From CAZDBS01 sp964503775 (GTDB taxonomy: Bacteria; Patescibacteriota; Saccharimonadia; Saccharimonadales; CAZDBS01): a stretch of 5,595 bases of DNA. Shown piece after piece: positions 1-5,595 of this stretch. Location of the stretch: NCBI GenBank assembly GCA_964503775.1, contig CAZDBS010000028.1, positions 1 through 5,595 on the forward strand, given 5' to 3'. Both the position numbers and the translations under genes were made by a program. Position 1 is the stretch's first letter. Every line of letters begins with the position of its first letter. The notes under the pieces were generated by a model that did not search any database, had not been told where the DNA came from, and saw nothing but the letters and a program-made list of their open reading frames with translations.

Positions 1-8
1 GGACAGGT

Positions 9-1244
9 ATGCAAAAATCACATACGTCTGTTTTTGCTGGCATTGACATCGGTACTTCACACACTAAATGTGTTATCGGTACAGTGGATAGCGAACAAAA
101 TACACTTCCGACTATCGTAGGAGTGGGTAAGGCGCAAAACTTAGGCATGCGCAAAGGCAGTGTTATTCATATTGATGAAGTCGCTGAGTCTATAGCCGCG
201 GCCGTCAACGAAGCTGAGCGGACAAGCGGTCTAAGGGTAACCACTGCGACTATAAGCGTCAATGGTTCACACCTACAAGGAATGAATTCCAGGGGCATAA
301 TCGCTATCAGTAGCTCTTCCCGCGAGGTTACCGAAGATGATCGGGCACGAGTTGAGGAAGCTGCGACTGTTATCAAACTGCCACCTAATCGCGACATCCT
401 CCAGGTGTTTGCGAGGAATTATCGACTTGATGGTCAGGATAATATCAAGAACCCTGTCGGCATGAGCGGCGTGCGCCTGGAAATAGACGCACATATCGTG
501 ACGGCTAGTACGCCAGCACTCAGGAACATCGATCATGTTTTTGAACGGTCACAAATAGTCATCCATCATAGAATTGTCTCGGCCTTGGCAGCGGCTGAAG
601 CCGTTCTGGAGCGTCGACAGAAGGAATCCGGCTGTGTCGTCTTGGATATAGGCGCCGGAACAACCGGCATAGTGGTGTTTGAAGAGGCTGAAGTGCAGCA
701 CATCGCTGTCCTACCGGTTGGCGGGCAACACATCACCAATGATCTGGCGATTGGACTTAAGACTGACATCGATATAGCGGATGAGGTGAAGTTGAAATAT
801 GCCCGTGCGTTATTTCCAGATGAGGAAAATGACAAAGAAGTCGAGGTGAGACTAAAAGGTAAGTCACATGTCTTTAAACAACAAGATATTGATGAAGTTG
901 TCGAGGCTCGTTTGGACGAATTATTCCAGCTCATTGATAAAGAATTGAAGAGGATTCAAAAATCACGAAAGTTACCCGGTGGGATCTACATAACCGGCGG
1001 CACAGCGGGACTAAAAGGAATTGATTCGTTTGCTCGCGAGGCATTGGAACTTCCTGCGCGAGTGGCCCGTATGTCACACAAAGCCATTATCGATGACGTT
1101 GGCGCACCAGAATACGCCTCGGCTGTTGGTCTTATGCTACTGGATTTTCAGTTACCAAGTGAGTATAACGACAGGAGCTCATCGGTCAATTGGAAAGCAA
1201 CTTCTGGCAAGGTACGCGGTTTCCTACGTAAATTTAGAAGCTAA
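9..1244 (+). CDS. ftsA: Cell division protein FtsA
   Basis: Actin-like ATPase that anchors FtsZ filaments to the inner face of the membrane and recruits later divisome proteins. The 411-residue length is close to the family norm (about 420 in E. coli). Seen in order: phosphate-1 loop GIDIGTSHTK at residues 11-20; a region consistent with the FtsA-specific 1C subdomain at about 80-170; phosphate-2 loop LDIGAGTTG at 212-220; the family segment PVGGQHITNDLAIGL just after it; adenosine motif ITGGTAGLKG at 328-337; and a basic, amphipathic C-terminal tail (KVRGFLRKFRS) matching the membrane-targeting helix. The phosphate-2 loop is unusual: most FtsA proteins have DIGGGT-x-D, but here Ala replaces the second Gly and Gly220 replaces the final Asp. 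The ATG at 9 fits the family N-terminus, but only eight bases precede it and the frame is open upstream, so an earlier start cannot be excluded. ftsZ follows after 139 bases. Confidence 0.96.
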   Translation: MQKSHTSVFAGIDIGTSHTKCVIGTVDSEQNTLPTIVGVGKAQNLGMRKGSVIHIDEVAESIAAAVNEAERTSGLRVTTATISVNGSHLQGMNSRGIIAISSSSREVTEDDRARVEEAATVIKLPPNRDILQVFARNYRLDGQDNIKNPVGMSGVRLEIDAHIVTASTPALRNIDHVFERSQIVIHHRIVSALAAAEAVLERRQKESGCVVLDIGAGTTGIVVFEEAEVQHIAVLPVGGQHITNDLAIGLKTDIDIADEVKLKYARALFPDEENDKEVEVRLKGKSHVFKQQDIDEVVEARLDELFQLIDKELKRIQKSRKLPGGIYITGGTAGLKGIDSFAREALELPARVARMSHKAIIDDVGAPEYASAVGLMLLDFQLPSEYNDRSSSVNWKATSGKVRGFLRKFRS

Positions 1245-1286
1245 ACAAATCATCACCAGATGTAAAAATGCATAACTTCTGTGTAC

Positions 1287-1295
1287 AGTGGATAA
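1287..1295 (-). promoter_or_regulatory. DnaA-box-like 9-mer upstream of ftsZ
   Basis: The minus strand reads TTATCCACT, one mismatch (last base) from the E. coli DnaA box TTATCCACA. It lies about 28 bases upstream of the ftsZ -35 element. A single 9-mer with one mismatch is easily found by chance, so this is only a candidate. Confidence 0.2.
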
Positions 1296-1322
1296 GTTTT
1301 TTGTAGGCTACAGAGTAAGGAT

Positions 1323-1351
1323 TTGATTCACTTGTAAGTGCAGGTTATACT
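1323..1351 (+). promoter_or_regulatory. Sigma70-like promoter for ftsZ
   Basis: The -35 element TTGATT (1323-1328, 4/6 to TTGACA) and -10 element TATACT (1346-1351, 5/6 to TATAAT) are separated by an ideal 17 bases. Transcription would start near 1358 and give a short leader of about 26 nt. The spacer contains the inverted repeat CACTT-gt-AAGTG (1329-1340), abutting the -35, which could be a repressor site. The promoter means ftsZ can be expressed independently of ftsA. Confidence 0.6.
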
Positions 1352-1373
1352 TGATGCAGTAATTATGACACTT

Positions 1374-1380
1374 GGAGGAG
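1374..1380 (+). promoter_or_regulatory. Ribosome binding site that fixes the ftsZ start
   Basis: GGAGGAG lies three bases before the ATG at 1384 (core GGAGG five bases away). The frame also has a TTG at 1372, but that codon overlaps this Shine-Dalgarno sequence, and an in-frame TGA sits at 1366-1368, so the ATG at 1384 is the sensible start. Confidence 0.85.
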
Positions 1381-1383
1381 ACT

Positions 1384-2652
1384 ATGCCTGAAATCAACCC
1401 TGAGATTGAGACTTTCGCACGTATCAAGGTTCTTGGTGTTGGTGGTGCCGGGAATTCGGCAGTCAATCGAATGATTGATTCGGGTATCGATTCGGTTGAT
1501 TTTATAGTTGTTAACACCGATGCCCAAGCTTTACATCATTCCAAAGCTCCTAACAAAGTTCATATCGGGAAAGATGCCACTCGAGGTCTAGGTGCGGGCG
1601 CTAATCCATCTGTAGGCAAGCAAGCGGCTGAGGAATCAAAAGAAGACATCAGGGCTGCAATCAAAGGTGCGGACATGTTGTTTATCGCTGTCGGTGAAGG
1701 TGGTGGGACAGGCACAGGTGCGGCCCCGATTGTTGCAGCTGTCGCCAAAGAAGAAGGCATCCTAGTGGTTGGTATAACCACCAAGCCATTTGCTTTCGAG
1801 GGTGAAAAGCGTCGGCTCAATGCCGAAAGTGGAATCGAAGAATTGCGTGGCTTCGTAGATACCCTGATAACTATTCCGAATGATCGATTACTTCAAACAA
1901 TCGATCGTCGCACTCCGCTCATAGAAGCCTTCAAGGTAGCTGACGATGTACTAAGACAAGGGGTAAAGGGTATCTCTGATCTCATCACCATCCATGGACT
2001 TATCAATCTCGACTTCGCTGATGTCAAATCAGTGATGAGTAATGCCGGTTCAGCACTCATGGGTATCGGACGTGCTAGTGGTGAAAACCGCGCTGTCGAT
2101 GCCGCCCAGGCGGCGATTGAATCTCCACTTCTGGAGGTTTCGATAGACGGAGCACGAGGCGTACTGTTCAACGTCACGGGTGGACTGTCGATGTCTATGC
2201 ACGAGATCAATGCAGCTGCTGAGACGATCACCAGCGCTGTCGATCCTGATGCCAACATTATATTTGGAGCAACTCTAGACGAGTCCCTTGGCGATGAAAT
2301 AATGATAACAGTCATCGCGACTGGTTTTGATCCGAACTATTACACCAATCGCCAATCAGTTCAGACGCCGGCCGTGCCAGAATCTGAGGACGTTGACGAT
2401 AATAAGACGACTACCCCGGACGACGTAACCGCCAAAAGCGATGAACCAGAATCAACCGAAACGCCTGACGAGGCCCCTGTCGAACCGGAAGTAGAGAATA
2501 AACTCGAGGTGACACCAAGTGATGGAGCTCAGGAATTTCACAGCGAGACTGAACATACAGACAATATTTGGGCAAAAGACGTAGATGACGATGATCGTTT
2601 CGACAAACCATCATTTTTGCGCTTCCGTCGTAAGAAGGGTAAGGACAAATAA
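1384..2652 (+). CDS. ftsZ: Cell division protein FtsZ
   Basis: Tubulin-like GTPase that polymerises into the cytokinetic ring at midcell; FtsA, just upstream, is its expected membrane tether. 422 residues from the ATG at 1384. Seen: nucleotide-binding start VLGVGGAGNSAVNRM at about 16-30; TRGLGAGANPSVG; the tubulin signature GGGTGTG at 106-112; NDRLL; and the catalytic T7 loop NLDFADV at 208-214, with Asp210 and Asp213 positioned to complete GTP hydrolysis in the next subunit. The folded core ends near 316 (IATGFDP). A strongly acidic, Pro/Thr-rich linker of about 90 residues follows, then a conserved-type C-terminal peptide (DKPSFLRF, 407-414) and a very basic tail (RRKKGKDK), the expected docking site for FtsA. 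The loop before the signature reads VGEGGGTGTG, with Glu105 where most FtsZ proteins have Met. No convincing hairpin terminator follows the TAA. Confidence 0.98.
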   Translation: MPEINPEIETFARIKVLGVGGAGNSAVNRMIDSGIDSVDFIVVNTDAQALHHSKAPNKVHIGKDATRGLGAGANPSVGKQAAEESKEDIRAAIKGADMLFIAVGEGGGTGTGAAPIVAAVAKEEGILVVGITTKPFAFEGEKRRLNAESGIEELRGFVDTLITIPNDRLLQTIDRRTPLIEAFKVADDVLRQGVKGISDLITIHGLINLDFADVKSVMSNAGSALMGIGRASGENRAVDAAQAAIESPLLEVSIDGARGVLFNVTGGLSMSMHEINAAAETITSAVDPDANIIFGATLDESLGDEIMITVIATGFDPNYYTNRQSVQTPAVPESEDVDDNKTTTPDDVTAKSDEPESTETPDEAPVEPEVENKLEVTPSDGAQEFHSETEHTDNIWAKDVDDDDRFDKPSFLRFRRKKGKDK

Positions 2653-2719
2653 ATTTTTACCCCTATCAGTATCGCTCTAACAGATGATAATATGGTCGGA
2701 AATAACAACACTTAGGTGC

Positions 2720-2749
2720 TTGCGTTTACGCTAAAGCTAGCGCTATACT
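2720..2749 (+). promoter_or_regulatory. Promoter for nrdR
   Basis: The -10 element TATACT (2744-2749, 5/6, identical to the one before ftsZ) has a weak -35, TTGCGT (2720-2725, 3/6), at 18 bases. The predicted start is near 2756, giving a leader of about 59 nt. The spacer is filled by the first NrdR-box-like repeat and the second lies just past the start, an arrangement suited to repression by blocking polymerase. Confidence 0.5.
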
Positions 2750-2776
2750 GGCTTGTAGATACGCTACATGTAGCGG
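2728..2776. promoter_or_regulatory. Tandem NrdR-box-like operator
   Basis: Two inverted repeats share the same arms: CGCTA-aagc-TAGCG at 2729-2742 and the perfect 14-base palindrome CGCTACATGTAGCG at 2762-2775. Written as 16-mers (2728-2743 and 2761-2776) they match the NrdR box consensus as I remember it, ACACWATATATWGTGT, at 10 and 11 positions, including the C-W-A and T-W-G cores. Their centres are 33 bases apart, about three helical turns and near the 31-32 known for paired NrdR boxes. Lying over the promoter of nrdR itself, they suggest autoregulation. The sequence and spacing are seen; the regulator is inferred. Confidence 0.65.
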
Positions 2777-2798
2777 ATTGTACATCAGCCTTAGAGAC

Positions 2799-2806
2799 AG
2801 GGGGGT
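2799..2806 (+). promoter_or_regulatory. G-rich ribosome binding site of nrdR
   Basis: AGGGGGGT ends eight bases before the nrdR ATG at 2815. Two in-frame TAA codons (2806-2808 and 2809-2811) stand between it and the ATG, which rules out an earlier start. Confidence 0.6.
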
Positions 2807-2814
2807 AATAATCT

Positions 2815-3276
2815 ATGAGATGTCCTCAATGCCGTAAGGCAGAAACCAAAGTTATCGAATCTCGTGATGTGGCTGATGGTGAATCTATCCGCCGGCGTCG
2901 CGAGTGTTTGGCATGCCAGTATCGATGCACTACCTATGAGCGGATCGAACGACCACATCTCATGGTTGTGAAAAGTGACGGCACGCGTGAATCGTTTAAT
3001 CGAGATAAAGTTCTCATCGGTCTCAGGCGAGCCTGCGAGAAAACACCAGTTACGAACGTACAGCTAGAACAAGTAGTGGCGAACGTCGAGAATAGGGTGT
3101 ACGCCTGTGGCGAACCAGAGATACACTCGCGTGATATCGGTCAATACGTCATGGATGAGCTTGTCGATCTCAACGAAGTTGCCTACGTGCGTTTCGCCAG
3201 TGTCTATCGCAGGTTCAAAGACATCGCGAGCTTCGAGAAGGAATTGCAAACGTTTCGCACCAAACAACACGACTGA
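2815..3276 (+). CDS. nrdR: Transcriptional repressor NrdR
   Basis: Zinc-ribbon and ATP-cone repressor that senses ATP/dATP and represses ribonucleotide reductase genes by binding paired NrdR boxes. 153 residues, the normal family length. Seen: N-terminal zinc ribbon with Cys3, Cys6, Cys31 and Cys34 (MRCPQC and CLAC); the basic block SIRRRRECLACQYRCTTYER typical of NrdR DNA binding; an ATP-cone at about 47-137, opening with VVKSDGTRESFNRDK; and the hallmark end DLNEVAYVRFASVYRRFKDIASFE. All four zinc ligands are present, so the protein looks functional. It sits 162 bases after ftsZ with its own promoter and putative autoregulatory boxes, and 176 bases before nrdJ, its expected target. It ends in TGA; reading TGA as Gly (as in Gracilibacteria) would add only four residues before a TAG, so this stop does not itself decide the code. 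Confidence 0.98.
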   Translation: MRCPQCRKAETKVIESRDVADGESIRRRRECLACQYRCTTYERIERPHLMVVKSDGTRESFNRDKVLIGLRRACEKTPVTNVQLEQVVANVENRVYACGEPEIHSRDIGQYVMDELVDLNEVAYVRFASVYRRFKDIASFEKELQTFRTKQHD

Positions 3277-3295
3277 GGTTTTTTCTAGAAAGCTC

Positions 3296-3323
3296 TTGTG
3301 CTTATGTACGAAAGGTATATAGT
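3296..3323 (+). promoter_or_regulatory. Possible promoter for nrdJ
   Basis: The -10 element TATAGT (3318-3323, 5/6) has a weak -35, TTGTGC (3296-3301, 3/6), at 16 bases. The predicted start near 3330 would put the whole foldable region 3335-3402 in the transcript, with a leader of about 120 nt. The weak -35 and frequent TA-rich 6-mers keep confidence moderate; nrdJ could also be read from the nrdR promoter, since I see no strong terminator between the genes. Confidence 0.4.
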
Positions 3324-3334
3324 ACAAAGTACAT
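3304..3334. repeat. Inverted ATGTAC/GTACAT repeat around the nrdJ -10
   Basis: ATGTAC (3304-3309) and GTACAT (3329-3334) are inverted around a 19-base spacer centred on the -10, and a third GTAC lies at 3322-3325. GTAC is self-complementary, so the copies can also be read as direct repeats 16 and 7 bases apart. The placement over the -10 suggests an operator, but the binding protein is unknown and the pattern does not match a NrdR box. Confidence 0.3.
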
Positions 3335-3402
3335 GGGAATAGCCGGTGGCTGTCGTTTACTCGAGGAAGAGAGACCTTCGAGTGGATGCGGACACTAGTT
3401 CC
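3335..3402 (+). ncRNA. Putative structured leader RNA of nrdJ
   Basis: By hand this folds into stacked helices. P1 pairs 3335-3342 with 3395-3402 (seven of eight pairs, one A-G mismatch, one G-U). P2 pairs UGUC 3351-3354 with GACA 3391-3394, contiguous with P1 on the 3' side and leaving an eight-base 5' bulge (CCGGUGGC). P3 is a hairpin of 3359-3366 with 3376-3383 (eight pairs, one G-U, nine-base loop AAGAGAGAC). An A/U-rich unstructured linker then leads to the nrdJ ribosome binding site. The pairing is seen; a regulatory role is inferred from its place before a B12-dependent enzyme gene. I do not see the B12-box signature of the classical cobalamin riboswitch. I recall that an nrdJ-associated candidate RNA motif has been described from comparative genomics, but I cannot match it from memory. 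Confidence 0.4.
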
Positions 3403-3438
3403 AAATAAACAATATAACAAACTTAAAATCATATAAGT

Positions 3439-3450
3439 GGGGGTAGAGGG
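3439..3450 (+). promoter_or_regulatory. G-rich ribosome binding region of nrdJ
   Basis: A G-rich stretch, GGGGGTAGAGGG, ends two bases before the nrdJ ATG. It contains an in-frame TAG at 3444-3446, so the ATG at 3453 is the first possible ATG in this frame. The inverted repeat ACTTA/TAAGT (3421-3425 and 3434-3438) lies immediately upstream and could fold next to it. Confidence 0.5.
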
Positions 3451-3452
3451 AC

Positions 3453-5595
3453 ATGGCACAACAAACAACTGGTTTGGAGGTTAAGAGGCACTTCACAAAA
3501 GCTGGGCAAGATCCATATGCTCAGCAAAATTGGGTAAAGAGAGATTCATTAATTTCCAATCCGATGACCGGCAAGGCAGTTTTCGAACAAAAAGGCGTCG
3601 AGTTTCCAGACGACTGGTCGCTGAATTCTATCAACATCGTTGCCCAGAAATATTTCACCGGTACACCTGGTACCAAAGAGCGCGAATCATCACTAAAAAC
3701 ACTTATCAATCGAGTGGCCGATACTATTACGCGCCATGGTTTGCAAGAAGGGTATTTTGTCGGTGAGGCCGAAGCCGAGACTTTTAATGCTGAGCTGAAA
3801 TACATTCTCGCCACTCAAAGAGCAGCGTTTAATTCCCCAGTGTGGTTCAACATTGGTGCTACTGAGCGGTCGCAGCAAGCCAGTGCTTGCTTTATCCTCC
3901 ATGTCGATGACACCATGCCATCGATTCTCAACTGGTACAAAGAAGAAGGAATGATTTTCAAAGGTGGCTCAGGATCAGGTGTCAATATCAGTACGATTCG
4001 TTCGTCCCAAGAAGCCCTAGGCAAAAGTGCAGGCAAGGCTTCGGGTCCTTTGAGTTTTATGCGTGGTGCAGACTCTTCGGCTGGCGCCATCAAGAGCGGC
4101 GGTAAAACGCGCCGCGCTGCCAAGATGGTCATCATGAACGCCGATCACCCAGACATCGAGGAATTCATCTGGTGCAAAGCAATCGAAGAACGCAAAGCTC
4201 GTGTCTTACAAGCCGCTGGTTTTGATATGAGCTTAGATGGTAAAGATATTCACTCCGTCCAATACCAGAACGCTAACAACTCTGTTCGAGTGACAGATGA
4301 CTTCATGAAAGCCGTCGAAGCCGACAAGGACTGGGAATTGAAGGCTGTCACGACCGGCAAAACTATGAAAGTAGTGAAAGCCCGTGATTTATTCCGGCAG
4401 ATCGCCGAGTCGGCGTGGGAATGTGCCGACCCTGGCATGCAGTTTGACACAACCGTCAATCGTTGGCACACCACTCCAAACGCTGGGCGCATCAGCGCTT
4501 CCAATCCTTGCAGTGAATACATGCACTTGGACAACTCAGCTTGTAATCTTGCTTCTATTAACTTGCTGAAATTCCTGAATGATAACGGAACATTTAACAT
4601 CACTGATTTCAAGCACACCACAGAGATCATTTTCACCGCTCAGGAGATATTGGTGGGCTACTCGGTGTATCCGACTGAGAATATAACCAAAAATGCTAAG
4701 GCTTACCGCGAACTCGGTATCGGCTACGCAAACCTCGGTGCATTGCTCATGGCTCAAGGTTTGCCTTATGACTCAGACCAAGGTAGGGCTCAAGCGGCGG
4801 CGATCACGGCACTCATGACCGGACATAGCTATGCGACTAGTGCTAGGTTGGCGAGGCGTGTTGGTCCGTTTGCTGGTTATCACAAAGACCAGGAAGCTAT
4901 GAACAAAGTACTCAAGATGCACCGTGATGAAGTCCGAAACATCGATGCGGCATTGGTGTCAGAAGACTTACTAAGTGCCGCTGCGGCCTCGTGGGACGAA
5001 GCTGTGGAGCTTGGTGAGCAGTTTGGAGTTCGCAACTCTCAGGCTAGTTTGTTGGCACCGACTGGTACTATCGGACTGATGATGGACTGTGATACGACAG
5101 GTATAGAGCCAGATCTCGGGCTCACCAAAGTCAAAAAACTGGTTGGTGGTGGGACGATGTTTATCGTTAACCAAACTGTTCCAAGAGCTCTCAGAACGCT
5201 TGGATATACTGACGAGCAGATCAACGACATAGTGGCATATATAGATGAGGAGAAAAGCATCTTAGGCGCACCACATCTGAAAAAAGAACACGAGGCAGTG
5301 TTTGCCTGCTCGATGGGCGATAATGCGATTCACTACTTGGGTCATGTCAAGATGATGGCAGCTGTCCAGCCATTTCTGTCTGGTGCCATCAGTAAAACTG
5401 TTAATATGCCGGAAGAGGCGACTGTCGAGGAAGTCGAACAGCTGCATATGGATTCCTGGAAGATGGGTCTCAAAGCCGTGGCGATCTATCGTGATAATTG
5501 TAAAGTAGGTCAACCTCTATCAATGGCCAAGAAAGCTGGCTCAGAAGAGAAGACACCAGAACTAGTAGCCTCGGCGGTATCGGAAGGTTTTGTAG
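3453..5595 (+). CDS. nrdJ: B12-dependent ribonucleotide reductase, class II, partial
   Basis: Adenosylcobalamin-dependent enzyme that reduces ribonucleotides to deoxyribonucleotides in the cytosol. The frame is open for 714 codons to the window edge; the C-terminus is missing. The catalytic set is complete and correctly spaced: redox Cys146 (SACFILHVDD), thiyl-radical Cys353 in NPCSEY with Asn351 and Glu355, and redox partner Cys364 (SACNLASINL), 11 residues after Cys353 as in known class II enzymes. The phosphate-binding loop APTGTIG lies at 535-541, followed by MMDCDTTGIEPDLGL. The N-terminus (VKRHFTKAGQDPYAQQNWVKRD) resembles long actinobacterial-type NrdJ and shows no obvious ATP-cone. 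The usual C-terminal Cys-pair tail that re-reduces the active site must lie beyond 5595, probably 150-250 residues on. No intein or frameshift is seen. NrdR next door is the likely regulator. B12 dependence implies cobalamin synthesis, salvage or uptake. Confidence 0.96.
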   Translation, partial: MAQQTTGLEVKRHFTKAGQDPYAQQNWVKRDSLISNPMTGKAVFEQKGVEFPDDWSLNSINIVAQKYFTGTPGTKERESSLKTLINRVADTITRHGLQEGYFVGEAEAETFNAELKYILATQRAAFNSPVWFNIGATERSQQASACFILHVDDTMPSILNWYKEEGMIFKGGSGSGVNISTIRSSQEALGKSAGKASGPLSFMRGADSSAGAIKSGGKTRRAAKMVIMNADHPDIEEFIWCKAIEERKARVLQAAGFDMSLDGKDIHSVQYQNANNSVRVTDDFMKAVEADKDWELKAVTTGKTMKVVKARDLFRQIAESAWECADPGMQFDTTVNRWHTTPNAGRISASNPCSEYMHLDNSACNLASINLLKFLNDNGTFNITDFKHTTEIIFTAQEILVGYSVYPTENITKNAKAYRELGIGYANLGALLMAQGLPYDSDQGRAQAAAITALMTGHSYATSARLARRVGPFAGYHKDQEAMNKVLKMHRDEVRNIDAALVSEDLLSAAAASWDEAVELGEQFGVRNSQASLLAPTGTIGLMMDCDTTGIEPDLGLTKVKKLVGGGTMFIVNQTVPRALRTLGYTDEQINDIVAYIDEEKSILGAPHLKKEHEAVFACSMGDNAIHYLGHVKMMAAVQPFLSGAISKTVNMPEEATVEEVEQLHMDSWKMGLKAVAIYRDNCKVGQPLSMAKKAGSEEKTPELVASAVSEGFV

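Noticed and set aside
1274..1302. AACTT/AAGTT stem followed by six Ts after ftsA, resembling a terminator
   Set aside because: The five-pair stem is A/T-rich, the inner four-pair part needs a five-base bulge, and there is no GC-rich core. Too weak to call.
1893..2315. Antisense open frame of 140 codons inside ftsZ
   Set aside because: It is a shadow of the strongly conserved ftsZ frame, with no ribosome binding site or recognisable protein features. The other antisense frames in ftsA, ftsZ, nrdR and nrdJ are dismissed for the same reason.
2654..2658. T run just after the ftsZ stop
   Set aside because: Only a four-pair CTTC/GAAG stem lies upstream and not adjacent to the T run, so there is no credible terminator.
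3274..3276. TGA stop of nrdR as a sign of recoding (code 25)
   Set aside because: The protein already ends at the family's normal length, conserved glycines use GGN codons, and no in-frame TGA occurs in the other genes.
3280..3303. T run after nrdR and an AAGC/GCTT stem as a possible terminator
   Set aside because: The T run precedes the short stem rather than following it, so the layout is wrong for a plus-strand terminator.
3341..3351. AGCC/GGCT near the nrdJ leader as part of a classical cobalamin riboswitch
   Set aside because: The B12-box consensus is not present and the region is far shorter than a typical cobalamin riboswitch.
3530..3766. Plus-strand 78-codon open frame inside the start of nrdJ
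   Set aside because: It lies out of frame within the clearly conserved nrdJ N-terminal region.

Overview
The window holds four co-oriented plus-strand genes: ftsA, ftsZ, nrdR and a class II (adenosylcobalamin-dependent) ribonucleotide reductase gene, nrdJ, which runs off the right edge. The stop codons used are TAA (ftsA, ftsZ) and TGA (nrdR). No in-frame TGA interrupts any conserved protein, so the standard genetic code fits. Base composition looks moderate, a little under 50% GC by eye.

The source is a bacterium. FtsA and FtsZ together, a NrdJ whose N-terminal half resembles the long actinobacterial class II enzyme, and the ftsA-ftsZ-nrdR-nrdJ order fit my recollection of Candidate Phyla Radiation genomes, especially Saccharibacteria (TM7). 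This assignment is an inference (about 0.6) and needs a phylogeny. Typical Actinobacteria such as Streptomyces and Mycobacterium lack FtsA, which argues against a direct actinobacterial origin.

Layout: 1-8 upstream remnant; 9-1244 ftsA; 1245-1383 intergenic region with a good sigma70-like promoter for ftsZ and a one-mismatch DnaA-box-like 9-mer; 1384-2652 ftsZ; 2653-2814 intergenic region with a promoter for nrdR overlapped by two matching inverted repeats that look like a tandem NrdR box pair; 2815-3276 nrdR; 3277-3452 intergenic region with a possible promoter and a foldable leader RNA; 3453-5595 nrdJ (first 714 codons). No gene-free stretch exceeds 300 bases.

How they work together: FtsA tethers FtsZ filaments to the membrane and FtsZ polymerises into the division ring. 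NrdJ makes deoxyribonucleotides and NrdR is the nucleotide-sensing repressor of ribonucleotide reductase genes. The window thus joins the cytokinesis core to dNTP supply. The most interesting parts are regulatory: the paired NrdR-box-like sites at nrdR, and the roughly 70-nt potential multi-stem RNA in front of the B12-dependent reductase. The coding content itself is conserved core biology; I see no mobile element, CRISPR array, tRNA, rRNA or novel multigene system.
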